From contig CAJHZI010000696.1 in the NCBI GenBank assembly GCA_905160935.1, positions 28,501 through 92,500 of the forward strand: a stretch of 64,000 nt of DNA, given 5' to 3'. The first letter of the stretch is position 1, and each line of letters starts with the position of its first letter. The position numbers were made by a program, and so were the translations under genes. The notes under the pieces were generated by a model. That model had not been told where the DNA came from, did not search any database, and worked only from the letters and a program-made list of their open reading frames with translations. Shown piece by piece: positions 21,831 through 31,995 of this stretch. This stretch comes from Enchytraeus crypticus (Eukaryota > Annelida > Clitellata > Enchytraeida > Enchytraeidae).

Positions 21831-23264
21831 GTAAACATAATTATCTAACTGTCGACTTCATTTTTAGAAGTTTATATCATTTTCATTTTCTCGAGTTTAT
21901 GAGCTGCTTGCAAATACGGCCCATTCAGCCGTTTGATAAACGGAAAGTTCGGTGAAAGCATGATTTCTATGAAAAAATATAAGAAAGAAATAAAAAACCC
22001 TCTCTGAGTAGTTGACCAAAGGGAAGTCATACAGTCATATTTAAAGTTGATTGTTGGTATAAAGTGATATTAACATTTAAGTGCTTTAAATCTACATTTA
22101 TGAATAAAAAATATATGATTACTACCGTATATTGCAAATCAAAAATTAATGAGGCAAAGCTTTTGCTGAATTCTTTTATATCTCAATTTATGCTTTAGGT
22201 GCCTAGTATGTGTATGATCTGATATTCGTTTGGTTAAATTGTTTAAAAGTTATATAATACGCATAGTCTATATGAATTGACACCTGCCACCTAGAGATTT
22301 CTACATGCTATAACAATATAATTTTAATTAGTACAGTTTTAAGTTTTACAGCTACACTCCAATTAGATATTTTAATAATTAGAAATGAAAGTACTTCGAT
22401 TGAAACGTCAATGTCTAACTGCACTTGAAAAAAGCTAAACAAATTGTGCTTTGTCAATTCATAAGAAATTAAGATTGAACGTAAATTCTTACCGATTTCA
22501 TATGTGGATTTCCCAATCTCCATTCCATTGTGATGTTTTCTTGTCAGTATCGGTACTGTTAGACCTTCAGTTCTGACATTATACTTAGACTTCAGTAGAG
22601 ACCAACAGAAAATGATCCGAATGATTAATGGTATTGACATCTTATTAGTAAGATTTGCGACACATTCCAATTGAAAGTAGTGAAAAATAAAGAAATATAA
22701 TGCAGTTACAAGAAGTAAATATGAAAGTATAATGTAGTGACACTAAAATCTTTCTTTGGAGACTCTTTCTCTCTAATTCTATTAGTCGGTTAACTTTAAA
22801 TGCGCTAAGTCGCAGTAGGCTTAGTTTTTGATAACGACGAAATGTAAATGTTACCGCTACAAATGTTCCGTTTTGTTTTGTATATAATTCTACAAATATC
22901 TCATTCAGCCACAAAACATAGTATCAATAAAATTCTGAAATGTGAAGTATTCAAATTGTGTATCCATAAAATTTAATTTCGTTCTCATCATACTGACTAC
23001 CGATTTCATGAAAGTTAAAAAGAACAAGTTTCGACTCTTGAAATGGTATTGTTATGAAGTTAGGGAATAGCATAATATTGAATCCGGTTACGCTGATTTC
23101 ATGAAACGCTCGGAAGGTGCACACTGCAAAGTATCACTGATTATATGAAGGATAACGCTGTCAAAGATAGAAGACGTTTAGCACGGGAAGTTGTTGTTAA
23201 ATGCGGGTTTAACGTCAAGATAAGAAGCTTCAAGGTCTTCTATTCAAGACGTCAGGTGTACTGG
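21831..23264. other. No gene supported
   Basis: AT-rich. Two overlapping minus-strand frames (120 and 89 codons, 22308-22914) show no recognised motif, and I do not call them genes. Confidence 0.45.
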
Positions 23265-23395
23265 AATACCCTGAATGGTTATTGTCCGAGATTTGACTCT
23301 CTGATCAGCTCTACCGGGATCGGGAATTGATACCAGGACCTTTGAAACGGCATTCGAAACTTATGCCGTTGTCTGATGCGCTTTCACACTGAATC
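23265..23395 (-). mobile_element. tRNA-derived SINE, diverged
   Basis: Minus strand: GGTGATTCAGTGTGAAAGCG resembles a tRNA D-arm/A box, and GGTCCTGGTATCAATTCCC a degenerate B box. The words GTCCGAGATTTGACTCTC and TGATCAGC match the body of SINE-1. Confidence 0.45.
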
Positions 23396-24037
23396 ACCAA
23401 GACATTCTGTATATAACATAACAACATAACATAACAACAATTAGAGTGCTACAGTCATCAATGACAAAATCGACCACTATTGATATTAAATCAAGCCGGC
23501 GAGCAAAAAGGTCCAAAAATGGTGCAAATTTCAAAATCACGATATCCAAGTCAGTCTCTTACAAGTGTCCCTTTTAAAGCGAATTAGATAATAGTTATTT
23601 GAAACTAAAAGCTATATGAACTCTATAAGTTCTATTCTAGAAAATTCAAGTTTGGGTTTAACTTATGCTTTATAAAATTTTAATATTATATGTCTTTTCT
23701 ACTATTTGTCATAGTTGTATTTAGACTAAGGAGTTATCCGTATTCGACTTATTTAATCGTTTAAGACTAAAGGTCGCTAATAATTTTTAAAATGTACAAA
23801 TGTTTCTAGAAGCTAGTAGGCTACCACTTAGCTCTGCGACAATCACAATTCTGTGGCAACTCAATTCAGCTTACGACGCTTACGACGGTTTACATGTATA
23901 CGACCCTAGGATGCAGACAATTCCATGGAAGTGCTGTTCTGACCAAGCTATAATGTGTGAAGGCAGCTGAGTATTATGTGAAAGCGTGTAGTTTCCAATA
24001 CCGTTTGCAGTCCCCTCTGTCTTAAATAAAGTCTTAT
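23396..24037. other. No gene seen
   Basis: AT-rich. No supported feature. Confidence 0.5.
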
Positions 24038-24462
24038 TTCTCTCTCTCTCTCTCTCTCTCTCTTAGTGCATTGCTAACTGGCAGGTCCATGGCATTTAAC
24101 GCCTAAACCTTGCTCTCTCTTCCATTATTCCCTTAATGACCACTTATGAGTGGAACTTTAAATCATCTAAACACCTATTCTCGGTCTGCCTCTGCTTCTC
24201 TTACCTTCCATTCTACCTTTTATAACCTTCTAAAGTAAGCAATCTCTCCTTAGAATGCGTCCTATTCTATTCATCATCTTTTTTATAGTTCTTATCAACT
24301 CTATCTGCACCAACTCTCTTCAAGACTTCTTCATTTGTAACTTTTAGTTAACTTCATTTGTAATTTGAGTCCAGCTAATCCTTTCCATTCTTCTCCATAT
24401 CCACATTTCCAACGCTTCTAATCTCCTGAAACCTTCTTAATATCCATGTTCCTTCTTCTTCA
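24038..24462 (-). mobile_element. LINE-A 3' end
   Basis: Minus strand: decayed C-terminal RT sequence (ALEMWIWRRM-like, then VTNEEVLKRVGADR), then CATGGACCTGCCAGTTAGCA and TGCACTAAGAGAGAGAGAGA. The (GA)n tail is at 24038-24063. Confidence 0.6.
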
Positions 24463-24805
24463 GTGCACTGCCAAGTAGCAGGTTCAAGGTACATATTCAT
24501 ACTCAAAGTCTGTTTTCTCGCTCCATAAGAGCACTCCTTAGATCAACAAGTTAATCCTTTCACAAAGTCTATGAATTATCCATACCGTATAAACCTATAG
24601 CTTGGGAAAAATATGGCTTCTGAAGTGCTCTCGCGTTGCCTTCCTCAGTTTGGTGGATTTAATCCTGGGGAAAGTATTTCATGGTGAGGTGGGTCCCCTC
24701 TTGCCATCCTCAGCTCCTACCTTTAGTCGCCTCTTTCGTACACGCGGCAGACTGTTTGCGGTTGCCCAATTCTGCAGTGGTCCAACCACACCCTAGCACA
24801 ATACG
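24463..24805 (-). mobile_element. R360 repeat, copy 3
   Basis: The full ordered set of R360 words lies in inverse orientation (for example GTGGGTCCCCTCTTGCCATC, AGTCGCCTCTTTCGTACACG), with its 3' end abutting a LINE-A end on the same strand. Confidence 0.7.
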
Positions 24806-25267
24806 AGGTTCCTTAACATCCAATAGCAGTATAGTAACCCCAATACTGGGTAGTTAACCAGCTACGGTTTAGCCTATTACCCTATAGGCTAGCAGCTGCT
24901 AGGCTGTAGCCTAGCAGCTGCCTATAGCCTAGCAGCTGCCTATAGCCTAGCAGCGGCCTATAGCCTGCGGGCGGTTCTCGGGGCGGCGCTGCTGCAGGGT
25001 GGATGACGCGCTGACGGGACGGCTCTGCTGAGGCCTGTCTAGACAAGTCTGACAAAAAACCAGATGGTGCCCTGACGCGGAGAATATCCTAGAATGTTCT
25101 AGAATATTGCGCAATGTCTGCAAGCACGATTACAGGTCATTGGGCAATCACATGTAGGCTAGCAATATATGTCTGCAAATTCTGCAAGTTGTCATTTATT
25201 TGAAATCTTTCAACGGAGAAACATCTTGAGAAGTGTGTATCGACTACTCTAGATTTCTAGCTTAGAA

Positions 25268-25339
25268 ATGTCTTATTTGACAACGGAAGATAGAGAAAAA
25301 TGTATTCTATTTATGGATTTTGTTCAACGTTCAGAACAG
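25268..25339 (+). CDS. Exon-like 24-codon frame with splice donor, left FB-1 arm
   Basis: ATG at 25268 opens a 24-codon frame (MSYLTTEDREKCILFMDFVQ then RSEQ) that ends exactly in CAG|GTAAGT, an ideal 5' splice site, in phase 0. The same frame with its donor is preserved in inverse orientation in the right arm. It could be the first coding exon of the element's transposase, kept in the inverted arm. Which protein it belonged to is unknown, and no downstream exon was found in the element. Confidence 0.5.
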
Positions 25340-26199
25340 GTAAGTTGTCTTTTACACTATATTTACTTAACTATTGTATAATGTTAATATATATAAATAA
25401 TGCTGACATAGTTTCCATTGCAGATATTTATCGATATATTTAGAATTATTGTAAACTATTTTTATAATATATTAAATAAATAATGCTGACATAGTTTCCA
25501 TTGCAGATATTTATAGATATATTTAGAATTATTGTAAAATATTTTTATAATATATTAAACAATGCTGACAGAGATTCCATTGCATATATTTTAGATCCAT
25601 ATAGAAATAGTTTAAAATATTTTAATAATAATATTACAAATAATGCTGAGAGGGGTTATGACATATATTTTTAGAAGTATACAGAATTATTGTAAAATAT
25701 TTTAATAATATATTAAAAAATAATGCTGACAGGGGTTATGACATATTTTTATAAGTATACAAAATTATTGTAAAATGTTTGAATAATATATTAAAAATAA
25801 TGCTGACAGGGGTTATGACATAGATTTTTAGAACTAATCAGAATTATTGTAAAATATTTTTAATAATATGGTAAAGTAATGCTGACCAGCACTTCTAGGT
25901 CAGCACCTTTTTTGTTTACATTAGCACTTTTTGCATACGACAGTGCTTTTAGGTCAGCACTTTTAGGCTAGCACTTTTTTGTTTACATCAGCACTTTTTA
26001 AATTTACATCAGCACTTTTACGTCAGCACTTTTGTTGTTATTGTTTACATAATTTGACAGATTGTCTGCATGTATCTCTGTTTGTATGTGTCTGTATGCT
26101 TCATTCTACACATCTGCTGTTATCATTATTTGTAAATTGTAAACACTTTTCTAGGTAAGTGGCATTAAGTGCTAACATTAAGTGTTTATAAACAGTAAG

Positions 26200-27770
26200 C
26201 ACTTTTCCGACAAGGGATCCTTTTCATCTATAACTTTACAAAGTCATGTTTCTATCAATTTTAACTTTATAAAGTAAAGTTTCTACCAATTTTAACTTTA
26301 ACATGTCATTTTCTATAAAAATTTATTATTTTGAAGGTGTGTTTTTTAATCAACTTTAAATTTATCAAGCCATATTTTTATCAATTTTAAATTTATCAAG
26401 TCATCTTTTTTATCAACTTTAACTATAACAAGTTAAGGTTTTTATCAATTTTAAATTTATCATGTCATCCTTTTTATCCAATTTAATTTTAACAAGTTAA
26501 CTTTTTATCAATTTTAAATTTATCAAGTCATCTTTTTTATCAACTTTAGCTATAGCAAGTCAAGTTATTATCAAATATTTATTATGAAGGTGTGTGTTTC
26601 TATCAACATTAACTTTGTCAAGTCATGCTTTTATCAATATTAACTTTATTAAGGTGTGCTTTATATCAATTTTATTATTATGAAGGTGTGTTTCTATCAA
26701 CATTAACTTTAGCAAGTAATCTTTTTAATAACTTTAACTATAACAAGTTAAGTTTTTATCAATTTTAAATTTATCAAATCATCTTTTTTATCAACTTTAG
26801 TTATAACAAGTCAAGTTATTGTTAAATGTTTATTATGAAGGTGTGTGTTTCTATCAACATTAACTTTGTCAAGTCATGTTTCTATCAACTTCAACATTAA
26901 CAAGTTGCATTTTAATAAAATTTATGAACATGAAGGTGTGTTTTTATCTACCATAACTTTATCAAGGTGTGATTTTATCAACTTTAAATTTATAGAGTTA
27001 TCTTTTTATCAACTTTAAATTTTAGCAAGTCATCTTTTATCAACTTTAACTTTAACAAATTAAGTTTTTATAAACTTTAAATTTATCAAATCTTTATCAT
27101 ATTTAAATTTTAGCAAGACATCTTTTTTTATTAACTTTAACTTTAGCAAGTTAAGTTTTTATCAATTTGGCATTTATCAAGTCATCTTTTATCAACTTCA
27201 ATTTTATCAAATTAAGTTTTTATAAACTTTAAATTTACCAAGTCATCTTTTTTTATCAACTCTAACTTTGACTAGTTAAGTTTTTTCAACATTATCTTTA
27301 TCAAGGTGTGTTATATACCAATTTATTATTGTGAAGGTGTGTTTCTATCAACATTAACTTTAACAAGTCGTACTTTTATCAACTTTTAACTTTACTAAGG
27401 TGTGTTTTTATCAACTGTAACTATATCAAGGTGAGATTTTATAAACTTTAAATTTATCAAGTCATGTTTTTATCACCTTTAACATTAACAAGTTATGTTT
27501 TTATCAAATTTATTATCATGAAGGTGTGTTTTTATCAATTTTAACTTTAAAAAGTTCTGTTTTTAACGAATTTATTATTCTGAAGGTGTGTTTCTATCAA
27601 CAATAACTTTACCAAGTCATGTCATTATCAACTTTAAATTTAGTAAGGCGTAGTTTTATCAACCGTAAATTTATCAAGGTGTGATTTATCAACTTTAAAT
27701 TTACCAAATAATCTTTTTTATCAACTTTAACTTTACCAATTCATCTTTTTATCAACCTTAACATGTAAAC
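26200..27770. repeat. Degenerate ~30-bp tandem array, FB-1 centre
   Basis: Dozens of imperfect units close to TTTTATCAACTTTAACTTTA followed by TCAAGTCATC or GAAGGTGTG variants. No coding potential. Confidence 0.8.
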
Positions 27771-27779
27771 AAAACAAAA

Positions 27780-28430
27780 GTGTAGACGTAAAAGTGCTGA
27801 TGTAATTAAAAAAAGTGCTCATGAAAACAAAAAAGTCAGCACTTTTTTATATTAACACTTTTTGCGTACGACAGTACTTTTAGGTCAGCACTTTTAGGTT
27901 AGCACTTTTTTGTTTACATCAGCACTTTTTTGTTTACATCAGCACTTTCTTTTTGTTTACATCAGCACTTTTTAGGTTAGCACTTTTATGTAAACATAAA
28001 CTTTTATGTTTACATAAAAGTCAGCACTTTTTTGTTTACGTCAGCACTTTTCTTTTAGGTCAGCACTTTTAGGTTAGCACTTTTATGTTTACATAAAAGT
28101 TAGACCTAAAAAGTTAGGTTAGCTAACCTAAAAAGTGCTGATGTAAACAAAAATGTGCTGACTTTTATGTAAACATAAAAGTGCTAACCTAAAAGTGCTG
28201 ACCTAAAAGAATAACAACAAAAGTGCTGACGTAAAAGTGCTGATGTAAACAAAACAAAAGTGTAGACGTAAAAGTGCTGATGTAAACAAAAAGAAAGTGC
28301 TGATGTAAACAAAAAAGTGCTGATGTAAACAAAAAAGTGCTAACCTAAAAGTGCTGACCTAAAAGTACTGTCGTACGCAAAAAAGTGTTAATATAAACAA
28401 AAAAGGTGCTGACCTAAAGGTGCTGGTCAG
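27780..28430. repeat. Secondary palindrome of GTGCTGA words
   Basis: Centred on TAGGTTAGCTAACCTA near 28124. CAGCACTTTT/GTTTACATC words on the left mirror GATGTAAAC/AAAAGTGCTG words on the right for about 300 bp per side. Confidence 0.75.
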
Positions 28431-28819
28431 CATTACTTTACCATATTATTAAAAATATTTGACAATAATTCCGATTAGTTCTAAAAATATATGTCATAAC
28501 CCCTGTCTGCATTATTTTTAATATTATTATTAAAATATTTTAAACTATTTCTATATGGACCTAAAATATATGCAATGGAATCTCTGTCAGCATTATTTAA
28601 TTAATATATTATAAAAATATTTTACAATAATTCTAAATATATCTATAAATATCTGCAATGGAAACTATGTCAGCATTATTTATTTAATATATTATAAACA
28701 TATTTTACAATAATTCTAAATATATCTATAAATATCTGCAATGGAAACTATGTCAGCATTATTTATATATATTAACATTATACAAAAGTTAAGTAAATAT
28801 AGTGTAAAAGACAACTTAC

Positions 28820-28891
28820 CTGTTCTGAACGTTAAGCAAAATCCATAAATTGAATACATTTTTCTCTATCTTCCTTTGTTAAATAAGACAT
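28820..28891 (-). pseudogene. Exon-like frame with splice donor, right FB-1 arm
   Basis: Mirror of the left-arm frame: ATG at 28891, 72 nt, ending CAG|GTAAGT at 28820/28819. The peptide begins MSYLTKEDREKCIQFMDF. One codon near the end is TAA, so this copy is no longer open, while start, length and donor are unchanged. Confidence 0.55.
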
Positions 28892-29301
28892 TTCTAAGCT
28901 AGAAATCTAGAGTAGTCGATACACACTTCTCAAGATGTTTCTCCGTTGAAGGATTTCAAATAAATGACAACTTGCAGAATTTACAGACATATATTGCTAG
29001 CCTACATGTGATTGACCAATGACCTGTATTGTACTTACAAACATTGCGCAATATTCTAGAACATTCTCCGCGTCATGGCACCATCTGGTTTTTGTCAGAC
29101 AGGCCTCAGCAGAGGCGTCCCGTCAGCGCGTCATCCACCCTGCACCAGCGCCGCAGCAGCACCGCCCCGAGACCCGCCCGCCGCCGCCCGCAGCAGCTGC
29201 TAGCAGCTGCTAGGCTATAGGCAGCTGCTAGGCTACAGCTTAGCAGCTGCCTATAGCCTAGCAGCTATTGTATTGGGGTTACTATACTACTTCCAATAAT
29301 T

Positions 29302-29403
29302 ATAAATATAAAGATAGTGTATAATTTGGTTTGAACAACGCTATTAGTATTATCATACTAATAGCGTAGTTCAAACCAAATTATGCACTATCTTTATATT
29401 TAT
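29302..29403. repeat. 49-bp hairpin in LINE-A remnant
   Basis: The arm beginning ATAAATATAAAGATAGTG is followed by a 4-nt spacer and an inverted copy with two mismatches. The arm matches LINE-A RT sequence (antisense of the VWTTL region). The same hairpin occurs inverted at 40068-40169. Confidence 0.85.
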
Positions 29404-29637
29404 GGTTTGCTGTAGCTTTTTTGTTGAGGGATCTTTCCTATTATCGAACGCCTGTTTTGATTGTGAAATCCCACTGTTACGGTCTGACCAAAATATCTAA
29501 AACTTCTTACTTGTTCCAAGCTCCTACCATTTATTGTGATATAGACTTTACCTCTTCCACTCTCATCACTTTTGTCTTTTTGTTTTTTATCTTTAAAAGC
29601 TGGTAAAGCTAAGGTTAACGTCAGTTTCCTCACTTTC
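29404..29637 (-). mobile_element. LINE-A RT piece joined to a SINE-2 tail
   Basis: The minus-strand frame includes ITINGRSLEQVRSFRYFGQT, a LINE-A thumb block, then runs into AAAGCTGGTAAAGCTAAGG and GTCAGTTTCCTCAC, the inverted SINE-2 body. The encoded peptide is the same as that of 39838-40071 on the other strand. Confidence 0.65.
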
Positions 29638-31003
29638 CGAACTCGAACCCAGACTCTGACGGAACTCTGTACCGAACCCGAACCCAGACTCTGGCCGAAT
29701 CGAACCGAACCGGATTCCAAACTCTGGGCGAACCCGAACCCAGACTTCGTTCAAACCGAACTGAACCAAACTCTTGTAGTTCCTTTCTTCTTCAGCAGCC
29801 TGACATTAAATAAAGATAGTAAGAACAATACAAATATATATTAGTTTTTGCATTTACATGTCTTACAGTATAGATACTGTAAGCATATATTCAGGTAAGG
29901 CTGGTTCCGACACAAATTTTAAAATGGTAGCGGTACAGAGGAATGGTAGCAGGAATCGAAACGGGCCTACAGAAGATAATGGATAGTCTGAATGATACGG
30001 CATTGAAATATGGAATGAAGACTAACATCAAAGAGACAAAAGTGATGAGAGTATTCCATAAAAATCTGAAAATGCTTGACTCAATCTAGTTGGATTTGTT
30101 CTTGTTATAATTCAAATTATGAATTTTTTCTAATTTTAGTGTTCTACCTAAATATTTTTGCAGCCAGATTTGCAAATAATTATATATGACATTCTATATA
30201 TGTTAAGGCTATCTAGAGTAAATAATTTTGCACCATAACAATGCAATAATTTCATAACTTTTTTCGTAACTTCATAATTGATCTGAGAGTTTAAAATTTG
30301 AAACCCTAAGGTAAATTATGAAACTTATTACTGGTCAGTTGATTGCAAACGGTGTATATTATGATCATTTTTCTATGGAAGTACACGTGTTTACCAAATC
30401 ATCTTTTTTGACATTTTTATGTTACTAAATTGCACTTTGTCTCTGAAATATCGGATCAAATTTTAGCCAAGACATTTCCACTTAATTATAAAGATATCTA
30501 ATATATAGACCTTACAGTGACAAAAAAAATTAAAAATTGATGAAGCATTCCATTTGCTCGTTATAATCAAGGAGAATATTTCAGATACAATAATAAAGCT
30601 AAATATCTATATTATGAACATTTGTTGGTCTACTTACAATATTTTAAGAAATGTACAGGAATAAATATCACTTCTCTCCCGTTTTCATTGTTACACCCTA
30701 TTTCTACACAGGTGAAAAAATGTAGCAGCTATTATGACTTCTGCATTTTAAGCATATTTACTATAAACCATTTTAAACATGTTTGTCATAACCATGATTA
30801 TTATAAGTAAAGTTAAACAATTGCAAAATTATCCCAACCAAACCATTTCGAACTCGAATGGAACTCTTGCGAGTTGGAAAGCAAGCCGAACCCGAACAGA
30901 ACCCGTACCCTTGTTAGAACCGAACCCGAACCGAACCGAACTTTCATTTTCAACGAACCGAACCGAACCTGAACTTTGGAAATACATAAAATTCCCATCT
31001 CTA
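29638..31003 (-). mobile_element. hAT-2, one terminus intact
   Basis: The high-coordinate end reads ATTCCCATCTCTA, the hAT-1 terminus, preceded by CGAAC-rich words (inverse of GTTCGG). A second CGAAC-rich cluster lies at 29640-29760. The interior matches hAT-1 and contains a plus-strand LINE-A piece at 29935-30075 (GMVAGIETGLQKIMDSLNDT). The other terminus is missing: its place is taken by the SINE/LINE-A/FB-1 junction. Confidence 0.7.
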
Positions 31004-31830
31004 CATTTAAGTAATTTATTATAAAATACATACTATATAGCCACCATAGTCACTAATTTGTAATATATAGTGACCATGGTCTCTAGTTTGTAATACTACA
31101 GTTACTAGGTTAATTTGTAAAGTAAATAAAAAATCAGCTCGGCTATCAGTTACTTAAGTTCTAAGGCATGTAGGCCTAAAGTGCGCAATGATAATAACAG
31201 GTTTAGACGTAATTTCTATATCAGATATTTGAGGCTTCGCACAGTTTATGTCTGTTTTATGGCATAATTTGAGAAAATTGCTAATGTTCCACTATATGCG
31301 ACATGTTAAAGTTGACGAATTTCTACGTTAATTTTTTTCGGCATTTGTAATTTAGTATCTTTTATAAAGTATCATGTGTTACTGCACTCAGGCTTTTTAG
31401 CTGCTGTATTTTAAGTTATTAAGTTTTTAAGTTATTAAGTTTTTAAGTTATTAAGTATCATCATCATATCGGCCTAATGACCGATATGATGATGATACGG
31501 AATTGAAGAGACCTATTAATGACAAATTCAAAAAGAAACAAATATCCCACTATATTCATTATGAGATGCTCTGATAATCCAGGTTGCTGGTTATGAACAT
31601 TCACCAAAATATGTTGGAAAATCTTGACCGGAAGAAGGTTGCAAACAAATTCGTAAACCTAAATTATTACAAAACGACTGTTTTTGCCCTTTTGGCAATG
31701 TTAAATTACATTGACAACGACAATGTGTCAACGCCTCATAAACAGAATAAGCAATGGATTTTAGCATATTGAACTGAAAAAGTCATACTGTAGCAGTTAC
31801 TGAACTTACCTTTGAAATGCAAATTATACA
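31004..31830. other. No gene; small hairpin
   Basis: AT-rich. ATCATCATATCGG pairs with CCGATATGATGATGAT at about 31457-31496, and a ~38-bp direct repeat (TAGTGACCATGGT type) lies near 31040-31090. Confidence 0.5.
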
Positions 31831-31995
31831 GTTCTACCCCTTTTTGAGGGGTAGAACCCAGGGATCCCAGGGTAGAACCCAGGACAGTTCTACCCCTCAA
31901 AGAGGGGTAGAACTGTCCTGGGATCTTGATCTTGACTTGTCTTGATCTTGACTTATCTTGCCGACAGTTCTACCCCTCAGAGAGGAGGGGTAGAA
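31831..31995. repeat. Cluster of inverted GGGGTAGAAC words
   Basis: The best hairpin is 31878-31898 with 31902-31922: perfect 21-bp arms, arm start CCCAGGACAGTTCTACCCCT, spacer AAA. Partial copies flank it on both sides, along with repeated TCTTGATCTTGACT. Confidence 0.85.

Larger units (their letters stand above)
24826..29290. mobile_element. Fold-back transposon (FB-1), 4.5 kb, long inverted arms
   Basis: The ends are GCAGTATAGTAACCCCAATA and, inverted, TATTGGGGTTACTATACTAC. Flanking 8-mers ATCCAATA and TTCCAATA differ at one base, consistent with an 8-bp target duplication. Each arm (24826-26045, 28205-29290) contains, from outside in: reiterated CTATAGCCTAGCAGCTGC words; a CpG-rich patch (GATGACGCGCTGACGGGACG); a 72-nt frame with splice donor; 4-6 copies of an ~80-110 bp unit around AATGCTGACA...TTCCATTGCA; and a block of AGCACTTTT / AAAAGTGCT words. 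A secondary palindrome fills 27780-28430. The centre is a tandem array. No complete transposase is present. Superfamily undetermined. A fragment of a second copy lies at 40187-40450. Confidence 0.8.

Noticed and set aside
22308-22914. Two overlapping minus-strand frames of 120 and 89 codons
   Set aside because: No domain, motif, splice context or composition change; the length is not surprising in AT-rich DNA with few stops by chance.
26200-28430. CRISPR-like array
   Set aside because: Units are degenerate and contiguous without unique spacers, and the genome is eukaryotic.
29019-29220. GC-rich frames with Arg/Ala/Pro-rich translation
   Set aside because: Both frames fall in the CpG-rich arm of the fold-back element and have no protein-like features.
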